Below, in pieces: positions 17,470 to 25,203 of a stretch of DNA of 64,000 bases. Below the pieces are notes generated by a model. That model ran no database searches. It saw only the letters and a program-made list of their open reading frames with translations, and was not told where the DNA came from. The position numbers and the translations under genes are program-made. This DNA is from Chitinophaga sp. LS1. Its GTDB lineage: Bacteria > Bacteroidota > Bacteroidia > Chitinophagales > Chitinophagaceae. The DNA lies in the NCBI RefSeq assembly GCF_034274695.1, contig NZ_CP128362.1, positions 1,984,001 through 2,048,000 of the forward strand, in the 5' to 3' direction. Every line of letters begins with the position of its first letter. Within the stretch, counting starts at the first letter, position 1.

Positions 17470-18561
17470 ATGACTTACGTGAACAGGCATTTTTATGTGG
17501 CCATTATGGCCGGAGGTATAGGTAGCCGGTTTTGGCCCTTTAGCCGCACGGAATACCCAAAGCAGTTCCTCGATATTTTAAATACCGGGAAAAGCCTTCT
17601 GCAATGGACATATGAGCGATTCTCCCAATTTATTCCACGGGAAAATATTTTTGTAGTTACGCACCAACATTATATTGGCAAGGTGCAGGAACAGCTACCG
17701 GATGTGGTTTTCGACAATATTGTCGCCGAGCCATCCCGTAAGAACACGGCACCCTGCATAGCATATATTTCGCACAAGATCTATGGTCAGGACCCTAAGG
17801 CGAACATCATCTGTGCGCCGGCCGACCACCTGATTATGGATGCGACTGCATTTACCAGCACCTGTCTTAATGCCCTGATGTTCGTACAGAAACACAGCGC
17901 ACTAGTGACCCTGGGCATTAAACCAACCCGCCCTGATACAGGATTTGGGTACATACAGTTTGAAACCCAACAGGTTGCGGATAATGTATACCCTGTGAAG
18001 ACCTTCACAGAAAAACCTAACTTAGAGCTGGCCAGGACCTTTATACAAAGTGGAGACTTCCTCTGGAACGCCGGTATCTTTGTTTGGAACGTGAAAACTA
18101 TTCTCGCCGCCCTTAAAATCTACCTGCCGGAGGTGGATGAACTCTTTCAACAATATAGCGCCGCCCTGAATACCCCTAATGAGAAAAAGGCGATTGAGAC
18201 CATCTACCCTCAGTGTTCCAATATCTCTATTGATTACGGTATCATGGAAAAGGCGGATAATGTGTACGTGATTCCTGCCAATTTCGGATGGAGCGACCTG
18301 GGTACCTGGGCATCGGCCTATGAGAACCTGGAAAGGGATGACGCAGGCAACGCCATTCAGGGTAAGAATGTGATGATGATAGATACCACAAACTGTATGG
18401 TAAAAGCACCCCATGATAAGTTGCTGGTATTACAGGGGCTCGATGAGTTCATCGTGGTAGATACTAACGACGTACTGCTGATCTGCCGTAAAGATAATGA
18501 GCAGCAAATCAAGGAATACGTGGCGGAGGTAAAGCGCAACAAAGGAGAGAAGTACCTTTAA
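17470..18561 (+). CDS. manC: Mannose-1-phosphate guanylyltransferase
   Basis: 363 residues from ATG 17470. The N-terminus has the nucleotidyltransferase signature AGGIGSRFWPFSR with EYPKQFL, followed by CAPADHLI, FTEKP and a WNAGIF motif, all expected for GDP-mannose pyrophosphorylases. The length shows that only the transferase part is present, without the cupin-type phosphomannose isomerase domain of bifunctional ManC proteins. It makes GDP-mannose from mannose 1-phosphate and GTP for glycan or LPS synthesis. It lies 4 nt after kdsD, which fits an envelope-sugar operon. Confidence 0.9.
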   Translation: MTYVNRHFYVAIMAGGIGSRFWPFSRTEYPKQFLDILNTGKSLLQWTYERFSQFIPRENIFVVTHQHYIGKVQEQLPDVVFDNIVAEPSRKNTAPCIAYISHKIYGQDPKANIICAPADHLIMDATAFTSTCLNALMFVQKHSALVTLGIKPTRPDTGFGYIQFETQQVADNVYPVKTFTEKPNLELARTFIQSGDFLWNAGIFVWNVKTILAALKIYLPEVDELFQQYSAALNTPNEKKAIETIYPQCSNISIDYGIMEKADNVYVIPANFGWSDLGTWASAYENLERDDAGNAIQGKNVMMIDTTNCMVKAPHDKLLVLQGLDEFIVVDTNDVLLICRKDNEQQIKEYVAEVKRNKGEKYL

Positions 18562-18564
18562 GAT

Positions 18565-19698
18565 ATGTCCAAATTACCCAATGTAGGAACGACGATCTTC
18601 ACGGTCATGTCGGGCCTGGCGGCGCAGCATGCTGCCATCAACCTGTCGCAGGGGTTTCCTGATTTTGATTGTAACGAAACCCTGAAGCACCTTGTAAACG
18701 AAGCCATGGAGGCGGGCTATAACCAGTATGCTCCCATGGCGGGTATTCTACCTCTGCGCGAGGCCATTGCCGAAAAGATCCACAATCTGTACGGTCAGAC
18801 CGTCAATGCGGATACAGAAATCACCGTGACACCGGGTGGTACGTATGCTATCTTCACTGCCATCGCCACCGTGATTGGTCCTGGTGATGAGGTGATCATT
18901 TTTGAACCAGCTTACGACAGCTATATTCCCAATGTACTGGTGAATGGTGGCGTACCGGTTCGCATTCCTCTTTCATTTCCTGACTATCATATAGACTGGT
19001 CACTGGTACGTAGTAAGATTACGGCCCGTACTAAAATGATCATGCTAAACACGCCCCACAATCCGACTGGCAGCATTCTCACTGCGAATGATATTGCCGA
19101 ATTGGAAAAACTGGTGGCGGAGCACAATATCTACATCCTTTCTGACGAAGTATATGAGCACCTCGTATACGATGGCAAGGAGCACCTGAGCATGTTGCGC
19201 TATCCTTCCTTACTCAAAAACAGCTTTGTTACTTTCTCTTTTGGAAAGGTATTTCACATCACCGGTTGGAAAATGGGCTATTGTATTGCGCCGGCTCACC
19301 TGATGGCGGAATATAGAAAGGTTCATCAGTACCTCTGTTTCTCAGTGAATACACCTATGCAGTATGGACTGGCTAAGTTCCTGCAACAACCGGATCAGTA
19401 CCTGGGGTTGCCTGCATTCTTCCAGGAAAAGAGAGATTACTTCCTGTCGCTGATGAAGGATACCCGGTTTACGCCGTTACACTCATCCGGCAGTTATTTC
19501 CAGCTGATGAAATATGACCGTATTTCTGATGAAGGGGATAAGGATTTTGCGATCCGGATCACCAAAGAATTTGGGGTAGCGAGCATTCCGGTATCTGCCT
19601 TTTATGAAGATGGCAAAGATGACCACGTAGTCAGGTTCTGTTTTGCCAAAAAGAATGAAACACTCGAAAAGGCCGTAGAGCGCCTGAGAAATATATAA
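18565..19698 (+). CDS. Methionine aminotransferase (YbdL-like), PLP class I/II
   Basis: 377 residues from ATG 18565. The sequence is close to E. coli YbdL, with INLSQGFPDF at the N-terminus, NQYAPMAGILPLREAIA, NTPHNPTGS and SDEVYEHLVYD; the PLP lysine lies in SFGKVFHITGWKMGY. YbdL-type enzymes prefer methionine and can make methionine from the keto acid of the salvage pathway, or act on kynurenine and glutamine. It lies 3 nt after manC, but there is no obvious pathway link to the two sugar genes. Confidence 0.85.
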   Translation: MSKLPNVGTTIFTVMSGLAAQHAAINLSQGFPDFDCNETLKHLVNEAMEAGYNQYAPMAGILPLREAIAEKIHNLYGQTVNADTEITVTPGGTYAIFTAIATVIGPGDEVIIFEPAYDSYIPNVLVNGGVPVRIPLSFPDYHIDWSLVRSKITARTKMIMLNTPHNPTGSILTANDIAELEKLVAEHNIYILSDEVYEHLVYDGKEHLSMLRYPSLLKNSFVTFSFGKVFHITGWKMGYCIAPAHLMAEYRKVHQYLCFSVNTPMQYGLAKFLQQPDQYLGLPAFFQEKRDYFLSLMKDTRFTPLHSSGSYFQLMKYDRISDEGDKDFAIRITKEFGVASIPVSAFYEDGKDDHVVRFCFAKKNETLEKAVERLRNI

Positions 19699-19703
19699 AA
19701 AAA

Positions 19704-19729
19704 AAGCCGCCCTGTAATCAGAGCGGCTT
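19704..19729. terminator. Bidirectional hairpin terminator
   Basis: AAGCCGC (19704-19710) pairs with GCGGCTT (19723-19729), and CTG with CAG inside. It sits between convergent genes. On the minus strand a run of T follows, which fits termination of the carbonic anhydrase transcript especially well. Confidence 0.8.
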
Positions 19730-19762
19730 CCCCTTTGTATATGACTACATGCAGAGCTTGTC

Positions 19763-20443
19763 TTACACGGTCACAGCTTCCAGTTGCTCTTTCACTACAT
19801 CCTCACCGATAATCAGTGTGTTCTCCAGGAAACTTACTATGCCCGTTTCGACATCATACATGGCTCCGATAATACCTACTTCTCCACTCAGGATCATTTC
19901 GCGTAAAATGGTACTTTGCTCCATAATCGCCTGTACAGAACGTTCTGTATGGATATGCGTAACTGCATCCACGAAAGCAGGATTATGAGAGGTTCTATCT
20001 TCTTTGATAGTTTTTTCTGCATACACAGCAGGGGTGATCCTACCCAGCAGCGCAGTCAGATTACCCATTTCTACTTTGTCGCAGGCGCCTTTGATCGCAC
20101 CGCATTTGCTGTGGCCCAGCACAACGATGAACTTGGAACCGGCTACTTTACAAGCATATTCCAGGCTACCCAGTACGTTTTCAGAGATAACGGCACCAGC
20201 CAGACGGATACTGAAGATATCGCCCAGGCCCTGGTCGAAGATCAGTTCTGCAGATGTACGGGAGTCCATACAGCTCACGATAGCAGCCATTGGCCATTGA
20301 CCATCGCGGGTTTCATTGATCTGGTCCAGGTGGTCGCGGTGCAGGCGGAGGTTTTCCACGAAGCGTGCGTTACCGTTTTTCAGCAATTCCAGGGTAGTAG
20401 CTGGAGTCAGTTTGTCTTGCAGAGATTTATTTAATGTTTTCAT
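19763..20443 (-). CDS. Beta-class carbonic anhydrase
   Basis: 226 residues from ATG 20443; a GTG three codons upstream is in frame but weaker. Zinc and catalytic residues are all present: C58-x-D60-x-R62 in SCMDSRTS and H111-x2-C114 in GHSKCG. It interconverts CO2 and bicarbonate in the cytoplasm. The SulP transporter gene begins upstream on the same strand with a 48-nt gap, and pairing of a SulP carrier with a carbonic anhydrase is a known arrangement for bicarbonate handling. The hairpin at 19704-19729 ends the transcript. Confidence 0.93.
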   Translation of the reverse strand: MKTLNKSLQDKLTPATTLELLKNGNARFVENLRLHRDHLDQINETRDGQWPMAAIVSCMDSRTSAELIFDQGLGDIFSIRLAGAVISENVLGSLEYACKVAGSKFIVVLGHSKCGAIKGACDKVEMGNLTALLGRITPAVYAEKTIKEDRTSHNPAFVDAVTHIHTERSVQAIMEQSTILREMILSGEVGIIGAMYDVETGIVSFLENTLIIGEDVVKEQLEAVTV

Positions 20444-20491
20444 TCTTTTCACTTGTTTTATTGGTTTTTAAATGGCGGGTTAACAATATGA

Positions 20492-22141
20492 TTAATTAAG
20501 CTGCAATTCCTTCAGTAATTGTTCATGATTACCGGTGGATATTGTATGTACGTGTCCGGAGGTAATATTGGCTTGGTAATCTGCCGGAATATTTTCCGAA
20601 TTCTGTATTTTATATACGTCTTTAAACCCCGTCAGCACCACGTTAATATTCTTTTGAGCCGCTTTTACATCTTTAAATTCCCTGATAGATTCCAGGACAT
20701 CGAAATCTATATAGGTTGTATTGCTCGCATCGATGACCACGGTAGTATTTTCCGGCAGGTGTTCGAGCGTGAGCAGGATGCTGGCTTTGTTCAGGAAAGA
20801 TACTTCCTGTGCCAGTTCCAGCTTGATGCTGTCACCATTGTGGTATTTTTCCTTACGGAAGTAGTAGGAGCTACGCATGTTACCCCTGAGGATGGCAATT
20901 ACACTCACCGCCATACCAAGTGTGATACCAATCAGGAGGTCAGTAAAAACGATAGCGAGTACAGTTACCACGAAAGGCACCCATTGATACTTACCATTTT
21001 TGAACATCTCTTTGAAGATGGAGATCTTGCAGAGCTTATAACCGGTCACCAGTAGTACGGCAGCCAGGGTAGCCAGCGGAATCTTGTTCAGGATGGTAGG
21101 GATCAGGGCAGCACATACCAGGAGCAGTGTACCATGAGCAATAGTAGCGAGTTTGGTACGGCCACCTGCATTGATATTGGCAGATGAACGTACGATCACT
21201 GAGGTGATAGGCAGACCGCCGATCATACCACTTATAATGTTACCAATACCCTGTGCCTGCAGTTCACGGTTAGGAGGTGTATGTCTTTTCAGCGGATCCA
21301 GTTTATCAGTTGCTTCTACATTGAGTAGTGTTTCTACAGAAGCGACGATTGCGATGGTAGCGCCTACGATCCAAACTTCCTTGTTGGTGATGGCACTGAA
21401 ATCAGGCGTGGTAAACTGGCCGATAAAATCTCCAAAGCTATTAGGTACCGGCAGGCTCACCAGGTGAGAGGGAGCGATGGCCAGTTTGCTACCTAAAGCA
21501 ATGAAAATTCCATTCAGCACGACAGCGGTAATTACGGCTACCAGTGCCGCGGGGATCATCCCTACTTTAGGAATTTTGTTCCAGTAGAGGATGATCAGCA
21601 CGGAAATAATACAAATCAAAGTCGCACCCAGGTGAATGTGGTTGATAGTGGACAGCAAAGCAGAGATGCTATTATGGCCGTCTACCTGGATAAAGGTAAA
21701 GTCTCCTTCAGAATCAGCATCATAGCCAAAGGCATGTGGAAGTTGCTTGAGTATAATAATAATACCGATGGCGGTGAGCATCCCTTTGATCACATTGGAA
21801 GGGAAGTAGTTGGCTACGGAACCTGCCTTGAGGAGGCCCAGCGCCAACTGAATCACACCACCGATCACAACTGCCATGAGAAATACGTCGAATACGCCAA
21901 ATTTGGTGATGGCAGAAAGCACGACAGCAGTAAGACCGGCAGCAGGACCGCTTACACTCAGCTGTGCGCCGCTGAGGGAGCCAATCACCAGGCCCCCGAT
22001 AATGCCTGCGATCATACCTGAGAACAGGGGTGCTCCGGATGCCAGTGCAATACCAAGACATAAAGGCACCGCAATCAGGAATACAACAAGACCGGAAGAG
22101 AGGTCGCCTTTGACGTTCGAAAATATATTTTGCCTGCTCAT
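20492..22141 (-). CDS. SulP family anion transporter with STAS domain
   Basis: 549 residues from ATG 22141 (MSRQNIFSNVK); an in-frame start four codons upstream is possible. About 10-12 membrane helices follow, with the SulP-typical N-terminal stretch SGLVVFLIAVPLCLGIALASGAPL and a C-terminal STAS domain at about residues 430-545. SulP proteins carry sulfate, bicarbonate or dicarboxylates, often with Na+ or H+. The carbonic anhydrase gene directly downstream favours bicarbonate. Substrate choice is an inference from context. Confidence 0.9.
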   Translation of the reverse strand: MSRQNIFSNVKGDLSSGLVVFLIAVPLCLGIALASGAPLFSGMIAGIIGGLVIGSLSGAQLSVSGPAAGLTAVVLSAITKFGVFDVFLMAVVIGGVIQLALGLLKAGSVANYFPSNVIKGMLTAIGIIIILKQLPHAFGYDADSEGDFTFIQVDGHNSISALLSTINHIHLGATLICIISVLIILYWNKIPKVGMIPAALVAVITAVVLNGIFIALGSKLAIAPSHLVSLPVPNSFGDFIGQFTTPDFSAITNKEVWIVGATIAIVASVETLLNVEATDKLDPLKRHTPPNRELQAQGIGNIISGMIGGLPITSVIVRSSANINAGGRTKLATIAHGTLLLVCAALIPTILNKIPLATLAAVLLVTGYKLCKISIFKEMFKNGKYQWVPFVVTVLAIVFTDLLIGITLGMAVSVIAILRGNMRSSYYFRKEKYHNGDSIKLELAQEVSFLNKASILLTLEHLPENTTVVIDASNTTYIDFDVLESIREFKDVKAAQKNINVVLTGFKDVYKIQNSENIPADYQANITSGHVHTISTGNHEQLLKELQLN

Positions 22142-22319
22142 AGTCAATAGCATTTAAATACGCTTGCGCGTGGTTGGTCACAGGAATAGCGATGCCAGTG
22201 CGCCTTGTGGCGTGAGCATAACCTTCCTGTTGGAATTTTGTGTTTGAGTAGTAAATGTGTAAAAGCGGCATCGAAAGGCATACTATGCCTGATGCAAAAG
22301 AATTAAAGAAAATGAGCAG

Positions 22320-22610
22320 TTAGCAGTTTGGAGGAGGGCAGTGTATTTCCCGGGCGGGTCCCTGGGGAATAGCTTCCATTAATGTATAATGGATCTTGCT
22401 GAGATAAAGGGAAGGTTCGTGAAGAGAGTGATCATGGTGTTTCAGCCATTTTAAGTCTTTGGCGATCTTAACTCCATCGTCACCCGAGCACCCATCTGAG
22501 GGGTGCTCCTCCACAATCTGATTATTAAACAGTAACCTTCCCATCTCCTTTATTGGAAGGAGCTGGATACACATCAGTGTAAGAAGGAATATGCCGATAA
22601 TCTTTTTCAT
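22320..22610 (-). CDS. Small exported Cys/His-rich protein, unknown
   Basis: 96 residues from ATG 22610. The first 18 residues (MKKIIGIFLLTLMCIQLL) look like a signal peptide or membrane anchor. The rest is hydrophilic with the polar pieces DGCSGDDG, KHHDHSLHEP and a C-terminal HCPPPNC, so His and Cys are enriched. Such a composition could bind metal, but no family is recognised. It stands alone, 178 nt upstream of the SulP gene on the same strand and divergent from padR. Confidence 0.6.
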   Translation of the reverse strand: MKKIIGIFLLTLMCIQLLPIKEMGRLLFNNQIVEEHPSDGCSGDDGVKIAKDLKWLKHHDHSLHEPSLYLSKIHYTLMEAIPQGPAREIHCPPPNC

Positions 22611-22804
22611 GTGTCTTTACAAAAATAACAAAAGCTGAGACGTATCGTAAATATACGATTTAAAAATATGTTAAAGATGGTTTTTCTTACCGTTCATCAT
22701 TATTTTTTAATAGCCCTAAAATATTAATTCATTGAATATTAATTGTTTATTTCTTTTTAGGTAATAAACAAAGCAAATTATTTTGCTTAAAAAGGTATTG
22801 TGTA

Positions 22805-22835
22805 TTGCATAGTAGTATAAAACTCCTTATCTTTG
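22805..22835 (+). promoter_or_regulatory. Bacteroidota-type promoter of padR-pspC
   Basis: TTG at 22805-22807 is followed after 20 nt by TATCTTTG at 22828-22835, which matches the phylum consensus (TTTG or TTG at -33, TAnnTTTG at -7). The predicted start lies about 60 nt before the padR ATG at 22900. AT-rich sequence with interrupted repeats of AATATTAAT lies further upstream (22722-22745). PadR proteins commonly repress their own operons, so an operator may lie here; I see no exact operator. Confidence 0.55.
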
Positions 22836-22899
22836 AATTGTAAATATCAAAAACCAATCATAATGCAAATAAGAAGACAATTAATAAAGCTCACTTGCC

Positions 22900-23229
22900 A
22901 TGAACATAGATAACACACAATCACAGATGCGAAAGGGCGTGCTGGAATTCTGCATCCTGAGCATCATCAAGCAAGGAGAAGCTTACCCTTCAGATATCAT
23001 AGAAAAAATGAAAGAAGCGAAGCTGGATATCCTGGAGGGCACTCTTTATCCTTTATTAACACGGTTGAAGAACGCAGAATTACTGAAGTACAGATGGGAA
23101 GAAAGTATGTCGGGGCCTCCAAGGAAATATTTCTCCATGACCGACAAAGGAGAGGCCTTTTATCTGGACCTGGAAAAGACCTGGAACGAACTGGCAAATG
23201 CGGTACATCAGCTAACAAGTAAACAATAA
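22900..23229 (+). CDS. PadR family transcriptional regulator
   Basis: 109 residues from ATG 22900. It has the compact PadR winged helix: LEFCILSIIKQGEAYPSDI, GTLYPLLTRL and WEESMSGPPRKYF with YSM/T-type DKG end. PadR proteins are usually repressors that sense small molecules or envelope signals. The gene lies 41 nt upstream of a PspC-domain gene; the pair is common in Bacteroidota and suggests that the regulator controls the PspC protein, probably in the same transcript. Confidence 0.9.
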   Translation: MNIDNTQSQMRKGVLEFCILSIIKQGEAYPSDIIEKMKEAKLDILEGTLYPLLTRLKNAELLKYRWEESMSGPPRKYFSMTDKGEAFYLDLEKTWNELANAVHQLTSKQ

Positions 23230-23270
23230 CAAAATCATCCAAACTAAAACCTATTAAATAGCAATCAGCA

Positions 23271-25052
23271 ATGAAAAAGATTATTAACATAAACCTGGCC
23301 AGCCGCCTTATTCCCATAGAGGATAGCGCATATGAGATATTGCGGCAATACCTGGACAGTTTGAAAAAATACTTTGCAAGGGAGGAAGGTGCGGATGAAA
23401 TTGTGAGTGACATTGAAGGCCGAATTGCAGAGATCTTTCTGGATAAAATAAAGAAAGGTGCTCACTGCATCACTGATGAAGATGTAGTAGGCGTGAAAGC
23501 TGTGATGGGTACACCTGACCAGTTTGAAGAAGGCAACGATACAAATACCCAACAACAGCAGTCCGCTGCTTCCAACGATCCTATCTACGATAGTTTCCGC
23601 ACCCGCAAGCGTTTATTCCGTGATCCGGATGCGAAGGTACTGGGCGGTGTGTGCGGAGGTCTGGGTGCTTACCTGAATGTAGACCCGGTTGTCTTCCGTA
23701 TCATCTTCGCTTTGCTGGCGATTGGTGGTTTCGGTTCCGGCATACTGGTATACTTTATTCTCTGGGTTGTAACACCCGAAGCAAATACTGCCGCTGAAAA
23801 GCTGCAGATGAGAGGAGAGCGCGTAGATGTGAACAACATCAGAACTGCTGTACAGGATGAAATTAACGCTACCAAGGCCCACTTAAAGGACATTAAATAT
23901 GAAATGCGAAATTTTTCTCAGGGCCGGGGAAGACAAGTTGGAAATGATATAGAACGCTTTGGCCGTAGCTTATTTGATGTGTTAGGCCGCATTCTTATCG
24001 TACTGACTAAGGGCTTCTTTTTCTTCCTGGCTGTAGTCATTCTCCTCATCCTGCTGTTTGTAGGTGTAATGATCACAGTTGCTTCTCCGGTCCTGCTGCC
24101 ATTCAAAGCCCTGCTGCTGGCAGGCACACTGCAAAATCTGCTCTTCTGGCCAGCTGTATTCCTCTTGCTCGGTGTACCGGTTGTGGGGATTATCATATTC
24201 ATCATCCGCAAGCTCACAGGAGTAAAACAGACTAACCGCTATGTGGGTTATACCCTCAGCTTCCTCTGGTTCACCGGTCTGATATGTGCTATACTGGTAG
24301 GGGTGTCTGTGGCCAAAGATTTCAGATTACGTAATACCGTAAAAGAAAATTTTGCCCTTGTGCAACCTTCTAAGGAGAAGATCGTCTTTAAAGAGGCAGA
24401 GAACCTGGTTCAGGTAGAAGAAACTTTCTTTGATGATGACCTGAAGCTCGCTGACGATACTGTTATTATTAATAACTATCGTTTGAGTGTCGAGAAAAGC
24501 AAGAATGACAGTTTCTATATTGAAGTGCAACGTAGCTCCCGGGGACGCAGCATTGCACAGGCAAGAACGCTGGCAAGAGAGATCTCTTATCCGATCACAC
24601 AGCAGGACAGCGTGATTTACCTGCCTGCAGGTATCTCTATCCCAAGAAACAGTAAGTTCCGTGACCAGCGCGTACGCATCATTGTACGGGTACCGGTTAA
24701 CAAACAGGTGGAAATGGACAGCAAAGTTCGTGACCACTACCATAACTGGAACTGGGATTGGGACAACGATTGGGATGATCATCACCGTTGGGACGATAAT
24801 GACGACAACGATGATAACAATGACAACGGTGTACATGTACTGAAAATGACTCCTGACGGAATCGATAAGAAGGACAACAACCGTGTAACAGACAAAGATT
24901 CTTTAGAAAATAATTACCGCTACAAAGGAAAACAGGAGCGTAACACAACGCCGGTAGAAGATACCAGCAAGTCAGCGAACGCTACCAGCAAAGGAAAAGT
25001 AGCCTTTGAAGGAGATGCCATCAGCTACAGCCTTTTCAACCTTTTGAGCTAA
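23271..25052 (+). CDS. PspC domain membrane protein with Asp/Asn/Trp/His-rich tail
   Basis: 593 residues from ATG 23271. The N-terminal ~100 residues are cytoplasmic in look; the PspC domain follows at about residues 108-165 (KRLFRDPDAKVLGGVCGGLGAY, then a hydrophobic helix ending in WVVTPEA). Three to four more membrane helices lie at about residues 240-345, then a beta-rich soluble domain. Around residues 485-520 the sequence becomes a low-complexity run rich in Asp, Asn, Trp and His. PspC proteins respond to membrane stress and bind partners such as PspB; here the padR gene next door probably controls it. The acidic/His tail is unusual and could bind metal. Confidence 0.88.
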   Translation: MKKIININLASRLIPIEDSAYEILRQYLDSLKKYFAREEGADEIVSDIEGRIAEIFLDKIKKGAHCITDEDVVGVKAVMGTPDQFEEGNDTNTQQQQSAASNDPIYDSFRTRKRLFRDPDAKVLGGVCGGLGAYLNVDPVVFRIIFALLAIGGFGSGILVYFILWVVTPEANTAAEKLQMRGERVDVNNIRTAVQDEINATKAHLKDIKYEMRNFSQGRGRQVGNDIERFGRSLFDVLGRILIVLTKGFFFFLAVVILLILLFVGVMITVASPVLLPFKALLLAGTLQNLLFWPAVFLLLGVPVVGIIIFIIRKLTGVKQTNRYVGYTLSFLWFTGLICAILVGVSVAKDFRLRNTVKENFALVQPSKEKIVFKEAENLVQVEETFFDDDLKLADDTVIINNYRLSVEKSKNDSFYIEVQRSSRGRSIAQARTLAREISYPITQQDSVIYLPAGISIPRNSKFRDQRVRIIVRVPVNKQVEMDSKVRDHYHNWNWDWDNDWDDHHRWDDNDDNDDNNDNGVHVLKMTPDGIDKKDNNRVTDKDSLENNYRYKGKQERNTTPVEDTSKSANATSKGKVAFEGDAISYSLFNLLS

Positions 25053-25095
25053 ACTTTTCATCACAATAAGTTCAATAGTTAAAGAAATGGAAATT

Positions 25096-25124
25096 ACCAC
25101 GGTCTTCACCGTGGTTTTTTATTT
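25096..25124 (+). terminator. Intrinsic terminator of padR-pspC
   Basis: ACCACGG (25096-25102) pairs with CCGTGGT (25109-25115) over a 6-nt loop and is followed by TTTTTATTT, a standard rho-independent terminator on the plus strand. Confidence 0.9.
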
Positions 25125-25170
25125 AACGATCTTTTTCCCGAATTGATCAAACAGCTGACATTTAAATGCC

Positions 25171-25178
25171 TAGTTTTG
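25171..25178 (+). promoter_or_regulatory. Candidate -7 promoter element TAGTTTTG of feoB
   Basis: TAGTTTTG matches TAnnTTTG and lies 26 nt before ATG 25204. The nearest upstream TTG (25143-25145) is a little too far for a perfect -33 match. I see no Fur-type palindrome in the short gap. Confidence 0.4.
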
Positions 25179-25203
25179 TTTTTTTAACCGTCGACGATAA
25201 GGA

